Of a DNA stretch of 64,000 nucleotides, positions 13,143 to 22,021 are shown piece by piece. This stretch comes from Formicincola oecophyllae. Its GTDB lineage: Bacteria > Pseudomonadota > Alphaproteobacteria > Acetobacterales > Acetobacteraceae. The DNA lies in NCBI RefSeq assembly GCF_006542395.2, contig NZ_CP038231.1, forward strand, positions 248,001-312,000, read 5' to 3'. Both the position numbers and the translations under genes were made by a program. The first letter of the stretch is position 1. Every line of letters starts with the position of its first letter. The notes beneath the pieces were generated by a model that did no database searches, was not told where the DNA came from, and saw only the letters and a program-made list of their open reading frames with translations.

Positions 13143-14195
13143 TCAGCCTGCCTTGGCATCCTTAGCGTCTTTGTTGTCCTTGCGTGAAAGGGGGGGCGGC
13201 AGGAAGAAGCTGATATGCTCTTCCTTGGAGATGCGCTCCTCCGTCTCCAGGTTGTAGCGCTGGCGCAGTTCAGCGATCATTTCCTGCACCAGAGCCTCAG
13301 GGGCAGAGGCGCCTGCCGTGATGCCCAGTGTTTTGACGCCTTTCAGCAATGACCAGTCCATGTCTGCAGGCTTCTGCAGCAGAATGGCCTTGCGTGCCCC
13401 AGAACGCTCCGCCACTTCGCGTAAACGCTGGGAGTTGGAGGAGTTGGGCGCGCCGAAAACAATGACCAAATCGCACTCATGGGCCACTTCCTTGAGGGCG
13501 CTCTGGCGGTTTGTGGTAGCGTAGCAGATGTCCTCACGCCGTGGCCCCTCAATATGGGGGAAACGCTTGCGCAGAATGTCGACGATCTCCGCCGTGTCAT
13601 CAACCGAAAGGGTGGTTTGGGTGATGAAGGCAAGGCGCTTCGGGTCCCTGGGCTGGACGGTGCGCGCCTCCTCAGCATCATTGATGAGCGTCACAGCGCC
13701 TGGTGGCAGCTGGCCCATGGTGCCCACAACCTCTGGGTGGCCTGTGTGGCCAATCATCAAGATGTGGCGCTGCTCTGGACCACCCCCTGCGAAGTGGCGC
13801 TCAGCCTCGCGGTGGACTTTGGAGACCAGAGGACAGGTGGCATCCACATAAAGCAGGTTGCGGCGCTGCGCCTCCACAGGCACTGATTTAGGCACGCCAT
13901 GAGCGGAGAAAATCACATGGGCGTTTTCGGGGACCTCATCAAGCTCCTCAACGAAGATGGCCCCCTTGGCCTCCAGCGCCTCCACAACGGTGCGGTTATG
14001 GACGATCTCATGGCGGACATAGACAGGCGCGCCGAAGCGGCGCAAGGCTTCCTCGACAACGCGAATCGCCCGATCCACGCCGGCGCAGAATCCCCTTGGC
14101 CCTGCCAGCAGAAGGCGCAATGCCGGCTTTGCGGATTGATCAGCCGCCATGGTGCCCCCCACTGGGGCCTGGGTTGGTGTGGACGCTTCAGACAT
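13143..14195 (-). CDS. ispH: 4-hydroxy-3-methylbut-2-enyl diphosphate reductase
   Basis: Last enzyme of the MEP isoprenoid pathway, an iron-sulfur protein making IPP and DMAPP. The three cluster cysteines are Cys37 (GFCAGVDRA), Cys121 ([11 protein letters not shown]) and Cys224 (ICYATTNRQ). The substrate residues in HEIVHN and IGHTGHPEV are present. The C-terminus has a short Lys/Asp-rich tail beyond the usual end. Another in-frame ATG is 15 codons inside and would remove a Thr/Pro/Gly-rich leader; either start gives a complete enzyme. Transcribed alone, with its own terminator. Confidence 0.97.
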   Translation of the reverse strand: MSEASTPTQAPVGGTMAADQSAKPALRLLLAGPRGFCAGVDRAIRVVEEALRRFGAPVYVRHEIVHNRTVVEALEAKGAIFVEELDEVPENAHVIFSAHGVPKSVPVEAQRRNLLYVDATCPLVSKVHREAERHFAGGGPEQRHILMIGHTGHPEVVGTMGQLPPGAVTLINDAEEARTVQPRDPKRLAFITQTTLSVDDTAEIVDILRKRFPHIEGPRREDICYATTNRQSALKEVAHECDLVIVFGAPNSSNSQRLREVAERSGARKAILLQKPADMDWSLLKGVKTLGITAGASAPEALVQEMIAELRQRYNLETEERISKEEHISFFLPPPLSRKDNKDAKDAKAG

Positions 14196-14543
14196 GCTTT
14201 CTCCCGCCGAAAATGCCCCTGCTGAACTGGGGCTCCTAACTGCTTGCCCCGCTGCTGTCCCAACAGGGCTGCTGCTCGCTTATAGGGAGTGAGGGGCAGC
14301 AGCGGCAACATACCTAACTACACATAATTGCCACCAACCAAGCCACCCCTAACTGTGGGCTGCTGCCAAAGGGCGGCCAGGCAGGCTTTCGCCCCCTGCA
14401 AGGCACACCTCCCCAAGGCTGTACAAAATTTGGACTTTTTCCTTGGCCTTTGCTTTATAGTTTCACCATTAACCGCAACGCCACAGGACCAGCCTCTCCA
14501 CAAAAGCAAGGCTGCCCCTTCACCGCTGGAACCATTGGACGCC
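14196..14543 (+). promoter_or_regulatory. Divergent intergenic region with a good sigma70-type promoter
   Basis: About 350 bases between the divergent ispH and the lipoprotein gene. A -35-like TTGGAC (14430-14435) and a -10-like TTTATA (14454-14459) are separated by 18 bases and point toward the lipoprotein gene. No other gene or RNA is apparent. An open frame continues upstream of the lipoprotein start to 14328, but it would overlap this promoter. Confidence 0.5.
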
Positions 14544-15200
14544 ATGATGCCTTCACGCCCCCCTGCCAGCACGTCGTGGAGAAAACCCTTCATGAATGCC
14601 CTCTTGGTGGCTGCCATGGTCAGCGCGGGGTTGGGGCTGAGCGGTTGCCTGGATCCTAGCGGGGAAACCACCATGGAACATGCGCCTGCCTGCCCCGTTG
14701 TGGATGTACCCACCCTGGCCGGCGATCGCATTCGCTATGATGGCAGGGGGCTGGACATTGGCCATGTGGAAACCCAGCAGCACATCATCAGCGTGACGGG
14801 TGATTGCGCCAACGCCAAGCCAGATCGCTTCAGGCGGCCTATGACGCGTGTCCGCATTGGGCTGACCACGCAAATCGAAGGTGGCGCCGCTGTGCCGGAA
14901 CCAGGCCAGGATGACCGAGTGGCCCTGCGCATACCTTGGTTTGTGGCTGTGGTGAAAAACGGCACCATCCTGGGCAAGAAGATCTTCTATGAACGCGCGC
15001 CCATCCCTGCTGAAGGGCAGACGGAAGTCTTCAAAACCCCCCTTCACTTCATTGACGTGCCCACAGGGGGTAACCCGCATGTCAGCACTTACGTCATTGA
15101 GACTGGCTTTCAGTTAACGGGGCCTGAGCTGGACTACAACCGCCAACACCTGGATCCTGCCCATTACGAGCGCACCACTGAACCTTCCCCGGGGCAGTGA
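14544..15200 (+). CDS. Putative lipoprotein of unknown function
   Basis: 218-residue protein with a lipoprotein signal: basic n-region (Arg5, Arg13, Lys14), hydrophobic stretch and lipobox LSGC with Cys35. The start at 14544 is chosen because starts further in (14592) lose the basic residues and starts further out cross the promoter. The mature part looks beta-rich, with conserved-looking segments such as GDRIRYDGRGLDIGHV and a pair of Cys residues (PACPVV and GDCANAK). No enzyme motif is recognised. It stands alone between ispH and a convergent glycosyltransferase. Probably attached to the inner leaflet of the outer membrane, which is inference from the signal. Confidence 0.75.
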   Translation: MMPSRPPASTSWRKPFMNALLVAAMVSAGLGLSGCLDPSGETTMEHAPACPVVDVPTLAGDRIRYDGRGLDIGHVETQQHIISVTGDCANAKPDRFRRPMTRVRIGLTTQIEGGAAVPEPGQDDRVALRIPWFVAVVKNGTILGKKIFYERAPIPAEGQTEVFKTPLHFIDVPTGGNPHVSTYVIETGFQLTGPELDYNRQHLDPAHYERTTEPSPGQ

Positions 15201-15236
15201 AAGGGCGCTCGTGGTCCTGGCCATGGCCATTGGGAG

Positions 15237-16385
15237 TCAGGAACGGGGCATGTCCCACCAATCCATTTCCGCCTGGTCGTTTTCACTTGCTGGGCCATCC
15301 AGGCCGTAAAGGCGCGCCAGCAGGGCATGGGCCACGCGCCGCTCATTGAAAAGCTGGCTGTAACGCTCAAAACCCGCTTGGGCACGGCGGCGCCAGCCGG
15401 TTTCATCCAGCACATTGGCTGCCACCAGGCTAGCCAGACCATCAAGGGTGCTGAAAAAACCCATTTCCTCTGCTGTGAAGAACCGCTCCAGCCCAGTTTG
15501 GCGCTCAACCAGCACAAACTGGCCATGGCCAGCTAAGTGTGCCAAGCGGTCTGAACTGTAAAGCGGCCAATCAGGGCGTCCACTGATGTTAAGGCCCATA
15601 GCTGCGCGCCCCAGCTGGGCCGCATAGCCTGCACCTGTGCCATAAGGCTTACCCCGCAACCCAGCATAAGCAAAACGCACAGGCACTGTGTTGGGCAGCA
15701 GCGCACGGACTTTGCTTTCAAGGTAGCGTGTGAAATCGTCCATGTTCCACCATTGGCCCGCTATCAAGCGCTTGGGGCGGCTGGCATTGCCACAGCCGTA
15801 AAACACATGGGCTTGAGCTGGATCATGGCTTTGCCAATCGCGCCAAGCACGCCCACGTTCCACTGAAAGGTCAACCGGGTTGGGAAGCCACCCCACCGTG
15901 CCCCCAAAGGGCGCCTGCAGCACAGCGCGCGCGCAGGTGGGCGCCGTGCTGGTGAAGGTTGCATCCACCACTTGGTGGCGTTGGCGCAGGTTGTGGGCGT
16001 TTTCTGGAACATAGAGGGCATCCACATTCCACTGCGCCATTTTAAGCCCTGGACAGCGCCGCTTGATAGCCAGAAGGGCTTCAGGGGTGACCATGTAACC
16101 ATGGCCCAGCAACAGGACATCTGGTGCGGCGTCCACCACAAAATCAACCAAAGCGCGTTCAAGTGCCCTGCGCCCCAAAGGGCGGCTGCCCAGGAAAGAC
16201 CCAGCACGCGCCACATCCTTGTAAGGGACGTTGATGACATGGTGCCCCAAACGCACCAACCCATTGGATATTTTTCCCCCCACCCTGAACTGGCAAGGGG
16301 CATTGGATTTAAGGCCAAAGAAAAAATCGCTGACGTGAACGATTTTAAGCGCGCCAAGGGAGCGTGTGGCAGCTTCACCCTTCAT
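15237..16385 (-). CDS. Glycosyltransferase, CgeB/YkvP-like group 1 family
   Basis: 382 residues with a GT-B-like layout. The N-terminal Rossmann half has KIVHVSDFFFG and PDVLLLGHGYMVTPEALLAI. The C-terminal half has LNISGRPDWPLYSSDRLAHLAGHGQFVLVE followed by a Glu-rich ligand region, a pattern typical of CgeB/YkvP-type transferases (group 1 family, protein modification or cell-surface sugars). No acceptor can be inferred because no polysaccharide genes flank it. It ends just after the lipoprotein gene on the opposite strand and lies 42 bases after the coiled-coil gene, with which it may be co-transcribed. Confidence 0.7.
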   Translation of the reverse strand: MKGEAATRSLGALKIVHVSDFFFGLKSNAPCQFRVGGKISNGLVRLGHHVINVPYKDVARAGSFLGSRPLGRRALERALVDFVVDAAPDVLLLGHGYMVTPEALLAIKRRCPGLKMAQWNVDALYVPENAHNLRQRHQVVDATFTSTAPTCARAVLQAPFGGTVGWLPNPVDLSVERGRAWRDWQSHDPAQAHVFYGCGNASRPKRLIAGQWWNMDDFTRYLESKVRALLPNTVPVRFAYAGLRGKPYGTGAGYAAQLGRAAMGLNISGRPDWPLYSSDRLAHLAGHGQFVLVERQTGLERFFTAEEMGFFSTLDGLASLVAANVLDETGWRRRAQAGFERYSQLFNERRVAHALLARLYGLDGPASENDQAEMDWWDMPRS

Positions 16386-16427
16386 GATGCCACAACTGCC
16401 ACCCTTGCTAGGTCTCCCAAACCCTTT

Positions 16428-17189
16428 TCAATCTTTCCACCACTGCACGGGTTCAGGGCTTTGGCTGGCAGGTCGGGGAAGGGGGGCTTTGCGTGGCCTG
16501 CCACGGGTTCGCTTAGACGAGGGGGCGCTTTCATCTTCCCCCACAGGACCTTCCGCTGCAACCTTGGGGGTGGCGGCAGCCCGGGCTTTTTCAAGTGCCA
16601 GGCGCACTGTAATAAGGTCCTGGGTGAGCTGGTTGGTGCGCTCTTCAGTTTCCTGAAGCTTCAAACGCAAGGTGCCTTCATTGGTCTCCACACTGCGCAA
16701 ACGTTGGCGCAGCAAGACCAGTTCCGCTTCAGCATCGTGGGCGCGCCTTTCTGCAGCAGCCAGTCCAGCGCGCAGGCGCTGCATGTCACCCTCAGGGGTG
16801 TTTTCATCAGGCGTGTGCAGAACTGTGACGCGTGGCCCGGCATGGCTTTTGCCTTGCTGGCGCTCACGGCGCTGTTCAGCCCGTGTGGGGCCCAAGGCCT
16901 GATGTTCCACCACGACGGTGCCTTCAGCGGCAAAACGCCTGCGCCCTACACTGGGCCTGGAAGCACCCAGGCGCCGCTGGGCATCAGCTTGAGCACCCAC
17001 AGGCTGCGCGCCAACCTTGCCTGCAAATTTGCTAGGCCTGGCTGCTTGAGGCCGCGCCTGTGTGCGCGCGAAAATGCGTGCTGGGCTTGGTTGGGCATCT
17101 GGCGGGGTTGGCCCGTCTTTACGCCCCATGCCCAATTTGGCCAGCGCAAGGCGCATGGATTCTTCTGAAATGTGCGTGTCGTCCGCCAT
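16428..17189 (-). CDS. Coiled-coil protein with basic GRPRK motif, function unknown
   Basis: 253 residues from the ATG at 17189; the frame is open further upstream but that part is low in coding character. Three parts can be seen: an N-terminal conserved-looking helix (ISEESMRLALAKLGMG); a basic, disordered Pro/Ala/Gln middle; and a coiled coil (about residues 155-215) with heptads such as LRAGLAAAERRAHDAEAELV. The tail holds an AT-hook-like RTRGRPRKAPLP and ends in EPVQWWKD. The AT-hook resemblance suggests DNA or acidic-polymer contact, but this is inference. Possible operon with the glycosyltransferase downstream. Confidence 0.65.
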   Translation of the reverse strand: MADDTHISEESMRLALAKLGMGRKDGPTPPDAQPSPARIFARTQARPQAARPSKFAGKVGAQPVGAQADAQRRLGASRPSVGRRRFAAEGTVVVEHQALGPTRAEQRRERQQGKSHAGPRVTVLHTPDENTPEGDMQRLRAGLAAAERRAHDAEAELVLLRQRLRSVETNEGTLRLKLQETEERTNQLTQDLITVRLALEKARAAATPKVAAEGPVGEDESAPSSKRTRGRPRKAPLPRPASQSPEPVQWWKD

Positions 17190-17503
17190 TAGTCGCTGTT
17201 TCTGTCCATTACTGTCGGGGCATTGGCCTGTTGGAACAGGATCTTCCTCATCATGGTCTGCACCCAATAGTGTACAAGGTGCCGCCTGTGCGGGGCATGG
17301 GCAGGTTAAGGCCACGCCACCAAAAACGTCCTTGGCGTTTTCAGTCATGGCGGCCATGGGGTTTCGCCCACAGCACAGGGCCAAACTCATTACCAAAATT
17401 TCTGGACCACCTTAGGGAACAGTCCCAGCACCTTAACGTTTTCAAACTGAACTGTCACCACCAAGTAGCCGCCCTGCCCAGTTTATGACGGATTTTTCAG
17501 GTT
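17190..17503 (-). other. Non-coding stretch of about 310 bases
   Basis: No convincing gene or RNA. The frame of the downstream coiled-coil gene stays open to 17396, with a Cys/Pro-rich translation unlike a real N-terminus. It presumably contains the promoter of that gene, but I see no clear -35/-10 pair. Confidence 0.4.
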
Positions 17504-17695
17504 TTACCCTTTGGACTGGGCACTGGGTGGCATGTTGGCCAAGGGCACCTCTAAATTGCTCCAAGGCAAAGTGCGGGGGGGCTCATCAGGCAAAGGTGGC
17601 GGCGGCGGCGCTGGCGGCGCATTGCAGCCAGCCACCATAGGCAGCACAGCCAACATGATCCCAAGGGGTTTCAACGTCACGCAAAATGCCTTCAT
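17504..17695 (-). CDS. Small proline-rich lipoprotein
   Basis: 63 residues: basic start (Lys2, Lys9), hydrophobic segment and lipobox VAGC with Cys24, then a proline run (APPAPPPPPLPDEPP) and a short polar end. Small lipoproteins of this type, with a signal and a Pro-rich tether, are common in acetic acid bacteria, but I know no function. It is divergent from the DUF423 gene with only 40 bases between them. Confidence 0.6.
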   Translation of the reverse strand: MKAFCVTLKPLGIMLAVLPMVAGCNAPPAPPPPPLPDEPPRTLPWSNLEVPLANMPPSAQSKG

Positions 17696-17734
17696 GGTGT
17701 CCCCCTAACGGTCCCTACACTTGGAGCATTCATC

Positions 17735-18214
17735 ATGACCTCGTCAAACCCTGCCAACCCCACCACCCAACAACCTTCCACCTTAGAGAACTGCCCTACC
17801 ATCAGGGCTTGCTTCAGGGCTGGCGCCATCATGGGCGGCGTTGGTGTGGCTTTAGCGGCCATGGGGGCCCATTTGCCAGACAGCGCCTTGGCGCAGCCCT
17901 CTTTGCTGAAGGGGATGGAAAACGACCGCCCCCCTGTTGATGGCCGCACCATGCTGGGCCGTTCAGCGCGCCTGTGCCTGGTCCATGCCGCAGCCCTGTG
18001 CGCGCTGGGTGCGGCAAGCCCTGCGCTTAAGCCCCGCATGGCCAAGGCAGCGGCGGTCAGCCTTGCCACGGGCACAGCCCTTTTTTCAGGCACCGTTGCG
18101 CTGCGGGCCTTGAAAAAGCCCGTGCCGGCACGCTTGGCCCCCTTGGGCGGCCAATTGCTGATCGCTGGCTGGGGAATGCTGGCGTTGGCCCTTCCAAAGC
18201 GCCGTCCTTCCTAA
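17735..18214 (+). CDS. DUF423 family membrane protein
   Basis: 159 residues with about four hydrophobic helices. The family pattern is clear: GGVGVALAAMGAHLPDSAL near the N-terminus, a conserved His in LVHAAALCAL, GTALFSGTVALRAL, and the final LAPLGGQLLIAGWGMLALAL. DUF423 proteins are inner-membrane proteins of unknown role. The N-terminal 25 residues are a hydrophilic leader longer than usual. It stands alone, convergent with the small membrane protein gene downstream. Confidence 0.82.
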   Translation: MTSSNPANPTTQQPSTLENCPTIRACFRAGAIMGGVGVALAAMGAHLPDSALAQPSLLKGMENDRPPVDGRTMLGRSARLCLVHAAALCALGAASPALKPRMAKAAAVSLATGTALFSGTVALRALKKPVPARLAPLGGQLLIAGWGMLALALPKRRPS

Positions 18215-18242
18215 AGCTTGCAAGGCTGCTGGTTCATATCTT

Positions 18243-18581
18243 TCATGGGCGCTTCATAGAGCGTCTGCTCAAGCGCACCAAGGCCCACACAGCTTCCTGC
18301 ACAAGAAACGCGCTGATGAAACACACCCCCACCACAGCGTAAAACAGCACCTGTTCACGTGCACTGGCACTTTGAGCGCCCAACAAATTCTCCACCCCCC
18401 ACCACCAGGGGCGCTGAACAAACCACAGGACGGCCTGCTGGACGGGCCCCCAGCCGTGGGCCAACACCATAAACAGCAACGTTAAGGTTGTAAGGCCCAC
18501 AGTGCGCCCCACTGTCCCCGCCACACTTCCAGACTTGGGTAGGGCTGATGGGCTAGGGGGAAGGTTGGGTGCCTTGGTCAC
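18243..18581 (-). CDS. Small membrane protein, function unknown
   Basis: 112 residues with two likely transmembrane helices, VGLTTLTLLFMVLAHGW (about 28-44) and EQVLFYAVVGVCFISAFLVQ (about 76-95), separated by a Trp-rich loop (VQRPWWWGVENLL). The N-terminus is a Pro/Ser leader and the C-terminus is basic. Its start overlaps the end of the upstream aminotransferase gene by 4 bases, so it is probably translated from the same message. No family recognised. Confidence 0.6.
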   Translation of the reverse strand: MTKAPNLPPSPSALPKSGSVAGTVGRTVGLTTLTLLFMVLAHGWGPVQQAVLWFVQRPWWWGVENLLGAQSASAREQVLFYAVVGVCFISAFLVQEAVWALVRLSRRSMKRP

Positions 18582-19846
18582 CGCGGCATTTGGTGGCTGG
18601 CTGGGCGCAGGCTGGCTGGGCGCAGGCTGGCTGTGAAACGCTCCAGCCGTGCGCAGGCTTCCTCCAACTCCTTGTCAGAAGCGGCGAAGGAAAGCCTGAA
18701 ATGGTCTGCCTGCCCAAAAGCGCTGCCAGGCACGGTGGCCAGGTGCGCTTCCTCCAGCAACGCTTCTGTGAAGGCCACGTCACTGTCAATGGTACGCCCG
18801 CCTGCTGTCAAATGGCCTTTCAGGGCCTTCATGCCTGGGAAGGCGTAAAAAGCTCCCTCAGGCATGGCGCAGCTCAGCCCCTTCATGGCGCGCAGGCGCG
18901 GCACCACTTTGTCGCGCCGTTCCTGGTAAACGGCCCGCATGCGCTCCACACCCTCCATGGGACTCTGCAGCGCCGCTTGCGCGCCCCCTTGCGCCAAGGT
19001 GCAAATGCCTGAAGTCGCATTGCCCTGGGCACGGATCATGGCCTTGATGAGCGGTTCAGGGCCAGCAGCAAACCCAACGCGCCAGCCTGTCATGGCGTAG
19101 GCCTTGCTCACCCCATTCACAATCAGAACGCGCCCAGCGAGGTCTGGCGCCACGTTGAGCAGGGACACTGGCTTGCGCCCATCAAAGGTGAGGTGCTCGT
19201 AAATCTCGTCACTCATCACCATGACGTTGGGGAAGTCGCGCAGCACTGCAGCGATGGCTTCAAGGTCTGAACGCTCCAGAATGGCGCCTGTAGGATTGTT
19301 GGGGAAGTTGAGGACAAGCCATTTCGTGCGCTCATTCATGGCTGCGCGCAGGGCCTCTGCGCGGGGGCGGAAGCCATCGGCCTCATAGCAGGGAACCTCC
19401 ACAGCCTTGCCGCCAAACATGCCGGCAATCAGCGGGTAGCTGACCCAGTAAGGCGCTGGCACCACGATTTCATCACCATCCTCCACACTGGCCATGAAGG
19501 CATTGAAAATCAGCTGCTTGCCGCCATTGGCTACCATGATGTGCGCAAGGGGGAAATCCAACCCATTGTCGCGCCTGAACTTGGCCTGGACAGCTTCGCG
19601 CAATGGCTTCTGCCCTGCCAGGGGGGGGTAGCCTGTGTGGCCTTCCCGCACCTCGCGCACGGCACCTTCAAGGGCCACAGCGGGGGAAGGGAAGTCAGGC
19701 TGGCCAATAGCCAGTGAAATCACGTCACGCCCTTCTGCGCGCAGCTGACGCACGCGCTCAGCCATGGCGATGGTGGCTGGCACAGGCAGGGACGCAATGC
19801 GGCGCGCAGGCTTGAAAGGGCTTTGGGCTTTGGGGGCTGTGCTCAT
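18578..19846 (-). CDS. Class I/II aminotransferase (aspartate aminotransferase type)
   Basis: PLP enzyme of the AAT-I beta type, most likely aspartate or aromatic/branched transamination in the cytoplasm. The Schiff-base lysine is Lys248 (NGVSKAYAMTGWRVGF), with the substrate loop NFPNNPTG (181-187), GQPDFPSP near the N-terminus and SDEIYEHLTF. Length of 422 is usual plus a short leader. The C-terminus ends in two copies of SLRPA encoded by a 15-bp tandem DNA repeat. It follows its paralogue by 16 bases on the same strand. Substrate preference cannot be read from the sequence. Confidence 0.9.
   Translation of the reverse strand: MSTAPKAQSPFKPARRIASLPVPATIAMAERVRQLRAEGRDVISLAIGQPDFPSPAVALEGAVREVREGHTGYPPLAGQKPLREAVQAKFRRDNGLDFPLAHIMVANGGKQLIFNAFMASVEDGDEIVVPAPYWVSYPLIAGMFGGKAVEVPCYEADGFRPRAEALRAAMNERTKWLVLNFPNNPTGAILERSDLEAIAAVLRDFPNVMVMSDEIYEHLTFDGRKPVSLLNVAPDLAGRVLIVNGVSKAYAMTGWRVGFAAGPEPLIKAMIRAQGNATSGICTLAQGGAQAALQSPMEGVERMRAVYQERRDKVVPRLRAMKGLSCAMPEGAFYAFPGMKALKGHLTAGGRTIDSDVAFTEALLEEAHLATVPGSAFGQADHFRLSFAASDKELEEACARLERFTASLRPASLRPASHQMPR
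18596..18633 (-). repeat. 15-bp tandem repeat at the 3' end of an aminotransferase gene
   Basis: The unit GCTGGCTGGGCGCAG (plus-strand reading) occurs in 2.5 exact copies: 18596-18610, 18611-18625 and part to 18633. The period is a multiple of three, so copy changes only add or remove five residues (SLRPA) in the protein tail. Confidence 0.9.
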
Positions 19847-19862
19847 AGCAGCGGGCTTCCTT

Positions 19863-21176
19863 TCAGGCCTTCATCGGCTGGGCGGCTTGGCAGAAGGCTT
19901 TGATGCGCGCGCAGGCTTGGCGGAGGTTCTCGTCAGAGGTGGCGTAAGACAGGCGGATGTGGCCAGGCGCCATAAAGGCGCTGCCGGGAACGGTGGCCAC
20001 GCCTGCCTCCTCCAGCAGGGCTTCGGCTACGTCATGGTCTGTGTTCAAAGGGCGCCCCTGGGAGCTTTTCTGGCCCAGCATCCCCCCAACGGAGAGGAAG
20101 ACGTAGAACGCGCCCTCAGGCAGGAGGCACGCAAGGCCAGGCACGCCTTCCAGGCTGGCCACCACCAGGTCACGGCGTTTCTCGTAAGCAGCGGCCATGT
20201 CAGCCACGCAGTTTTGCGGCCCTTCAAAAGCGGCCTTGGCTGCAGCCTGCGCAATGGAGCAGCTGTTGGATGTGCTCTGCCCCTGCAGTTTAACCATGGC
20301 TTTGATAAGCGCCTGGGGGCCTGCGCCAAAGCCCATGCGCCAGCCCGTCATGGCATAGGCCTTACTGGCGCCGTCAACAATCAGGGTGCGGTTTTTCAGT
20401 TCAGGCGCCACCTGCAGGATGTTGGGCGCCAGCGCCTGCCCTTGGGGGCCTGTGCGCCACTGCGGCCCATAGGCCAGCTGGCCGTAGATATCATCGCTCA
20501 TGATCCAAAGCTGTGGGTGGCGCGCTAGCACATCCGCCAAGGCGCGCAGCTCCCCAGCGCTGTAGACAGCGCCCGTGGGGTTGCTGGGGGAGTTGAGGAC
20601 AAGCCATTTGGAACGCGGCGTTACAGTGGCCTCAAGCGCCTGGGGGGTCAGCTTGTAGCCTGTGGAGGGGGCACAGGGCACCACAACAGGCTTGCCGCCG
20701 CTCAGCAAAGCGATGTCAGGGTAGGAAACCCAGGCTGGCGCTGGGATGATGACCTCGTCACCAGCATTGAGCGTGGCGGTCATAGCATTGTAGATGACCT
20801 GCTTGCCACCTGTGCAGATGATGATTTCATCAAGGCCATAATCAAGCCCGCGCAGGTTTTTCAACCACTGCGCAAGAACAGCACGGGTTGAACGCGTGCC
20901 GGCAATGTCAGTGTATTTAGTGTCGCCAGCGCGGATGGCCTCAATGGCGGCGTCACATACATGGCGTGGGGTGGGAAAGTCCGGCTCGCCAGCGGAAAGG
21001 CTGATGACGTCAGCTCCAGCGCTTTGCAGGGCGCGGGCTTTTTGACTCATGGCGATGGTTTGGCTGGGCTGAATGCGCCCCATGCGCTCAGCAGCCGCAA
21101 AAGGCACTGCGCTGGCTGGAGTGGGTTCAGAAAGCTTAGGGGCGGAGGAGGCAGAAGAAGGCACTGCTGGGCACAC
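19863..21176 (-). CDS. Class I aminotransferase, paralogue of the neighbouring gene
   Basis: 437 residues, PLP lysine at Lys272 (DGASKAYAMTGWRMGF), substrate loop NSPSNPTG (196-202) and SAGEPDFPTP. The two neighbouring proteins share the same layout and motifs, and this one is closer to the classical aspartate aminotransferase pattern (RIQPSQTIAMSQKARAL). The GTG start at 21176 has GGGAG 9 bases upstream. An in-frame ATG at 21083 matches where most family members begin, so the first 31 low-complexity residues are uncertain. Probably co-transcribed with the second aminotransferase and the small membrane protein. Confidence 0.88.
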   Translation of the reverse strand: MCPAVPSSASSAPKLSEPTPASAVPFAAAERMGRIQPSQTIAMSQKARALQSAGADVISLSAGEPDFPTPRHVCDAAIEAIRAGDTKYTDIAGTRSTRAVLAQWLKNLRGLDYGLDEIIICTGGKQVIYNAMTATLNAGDEVIIPAPAWVSYPDIALLSGGKPVVVPCAPSTGYKLTPQALEATVTPRSKWLVLNSPSNPTGAVYSAGELRALADVLARHPQLWIMSDDIYGQLAYGPQWRTGPQGQALAPNILQVAPELKNRTLIVDGASKAYAMTGWRMGFGAGPQALIKAMVKLQGQSTSNSCSIAQAAAKAAFEGPQNCVADMAAAYEKRRDLVVASLEGVPGLACLLPEGAFYVFLSVGGMLGQKSSQGRPLNTDHDVAEALLEEAGVATVPGSAFMAPGHIRLSYATSDENLRQACARIKAFCQAAQPMKA

Positions 21177-21478
21177 GGTCGGTCACTCCCGCAGCCCTGC
21201 TCCCCTGTCAGAGCGCAAGCAAATAATTGAAGCCAACAGCCTAGGGCTTTGGGTCATAATCACCCCAAAAGCCAGGGCGCCTGCGCAGGCACTGCAGCTT
21301 AGGCACGCTTGCGCAGGGGGAGGCCGGCATGCCGCCCAGCGTTCAGCACGAACAAGGGCGGACTTGAAGCAGAGGGCGGCGGGCCAGGGGGTTGCTAAAA
21401 GCAGGGCAAGCCCCGCCCCTGGCCAGGCCTCCTCACCCCATGGTGGGCGGGAGGGCCTGATTGCTTGGTAAGGCCTGG
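21177..21478. other. Intergenic region of about 300 bases
   Basis: Lies between the end of rplS and the start of the first aminotransferase, both on the minus strand. It should hold the rplS-cluster terminator and the aminotransferase promoter, but I see no clean hairpin with a T run. Open frames here are short and of unlikely composition. Confidence 0.4.
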
Positions 21479-21886
21479 TTAGCGGGCAGCGGCGCCGGCA
21501 GCGCTCTTCTGGCCTTTTTTCACCTGGTCACGGGGACGCTCGGCAATGCGGGCAGACTTGCCTGAACGCTCGCGCAGGTAATAAAGCTTCGCACGGCGCA
21601 CCTTGCCGTGGCGCACCACGTCAATGCTGGCCAGCACAGGGCCATAAAGCGGGAACACACGCTCCACGCCTTCACCGTTGGAAATCTTGCGCACGGTGAA
21701 GCTGCTGCCCAGGCCGTCATTTTTACGGGCAATCACAACGCCCTCAAAATTCTGCACACGCTCACGCGTGCCTTCAACCACGCGCACGCCAACCTTCACG
21801 GTGTCGCCAGGGGCGAAATCCGGCACAGGGCGTTTCTCAAGAAGGCGCTGCATCTCGCGCGCCTCAAACTGCTGAAGAACATTCAT
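21479..21886 (-). CDS. rplS: 50S ribosomal protein L19
   Basis: 135 residues with the L19 signature: [34 protein letters not shown] in outline, [17 protein letters not shown], and [18 protein letters not shown]. It sits at the large/small subunit bridge near the A site. A short Lys/Gly/Ala-rich tail follows the core. It is the last gene of the ffh-rpsP-rimM-trmD-rplS cluster, 135 bases after trmD. Confidence 0.98.
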   Translation of the reverse strand: MNVLQQFEAREMQRLLEKRPVPDFAPGDTVKVGVRVVEGTRERVQNFEGVVIARKNDGLGSSFTVRKISNGEGVERVFPLYGPVLASIDVVRHGKVRRAKLYYLRERSGKSARIAERPRDQVKKGQKSAAGAAAR

Positions 21887-22021
21887 GACTTATACTCCGT
21901 TGTAAGCCGCCTTGCTGTGGTCGGCCTTAGACCTCAAAATCATCTCAAACGCAAATCCCGCGCACGGCCCCCAAGGCCATGGGCACGGTTTTGGCCAGCT
22001 TTTCCCTAAGCTGGTGGCGTT

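Noticed and set aside
15972-17168. 398-codon open frame on the plus strand
   Set aside because: It covers two minus-strand genes with good family or domain patterns, and its translation has no motif and an odd composition.
21073-21471. 132-codon plus-strand frame between rplS and the aminotransferase
   Set aside because: Overlaps the aminotransferase antisense, Ala/Gly/Arg-rich, no start signal or family.
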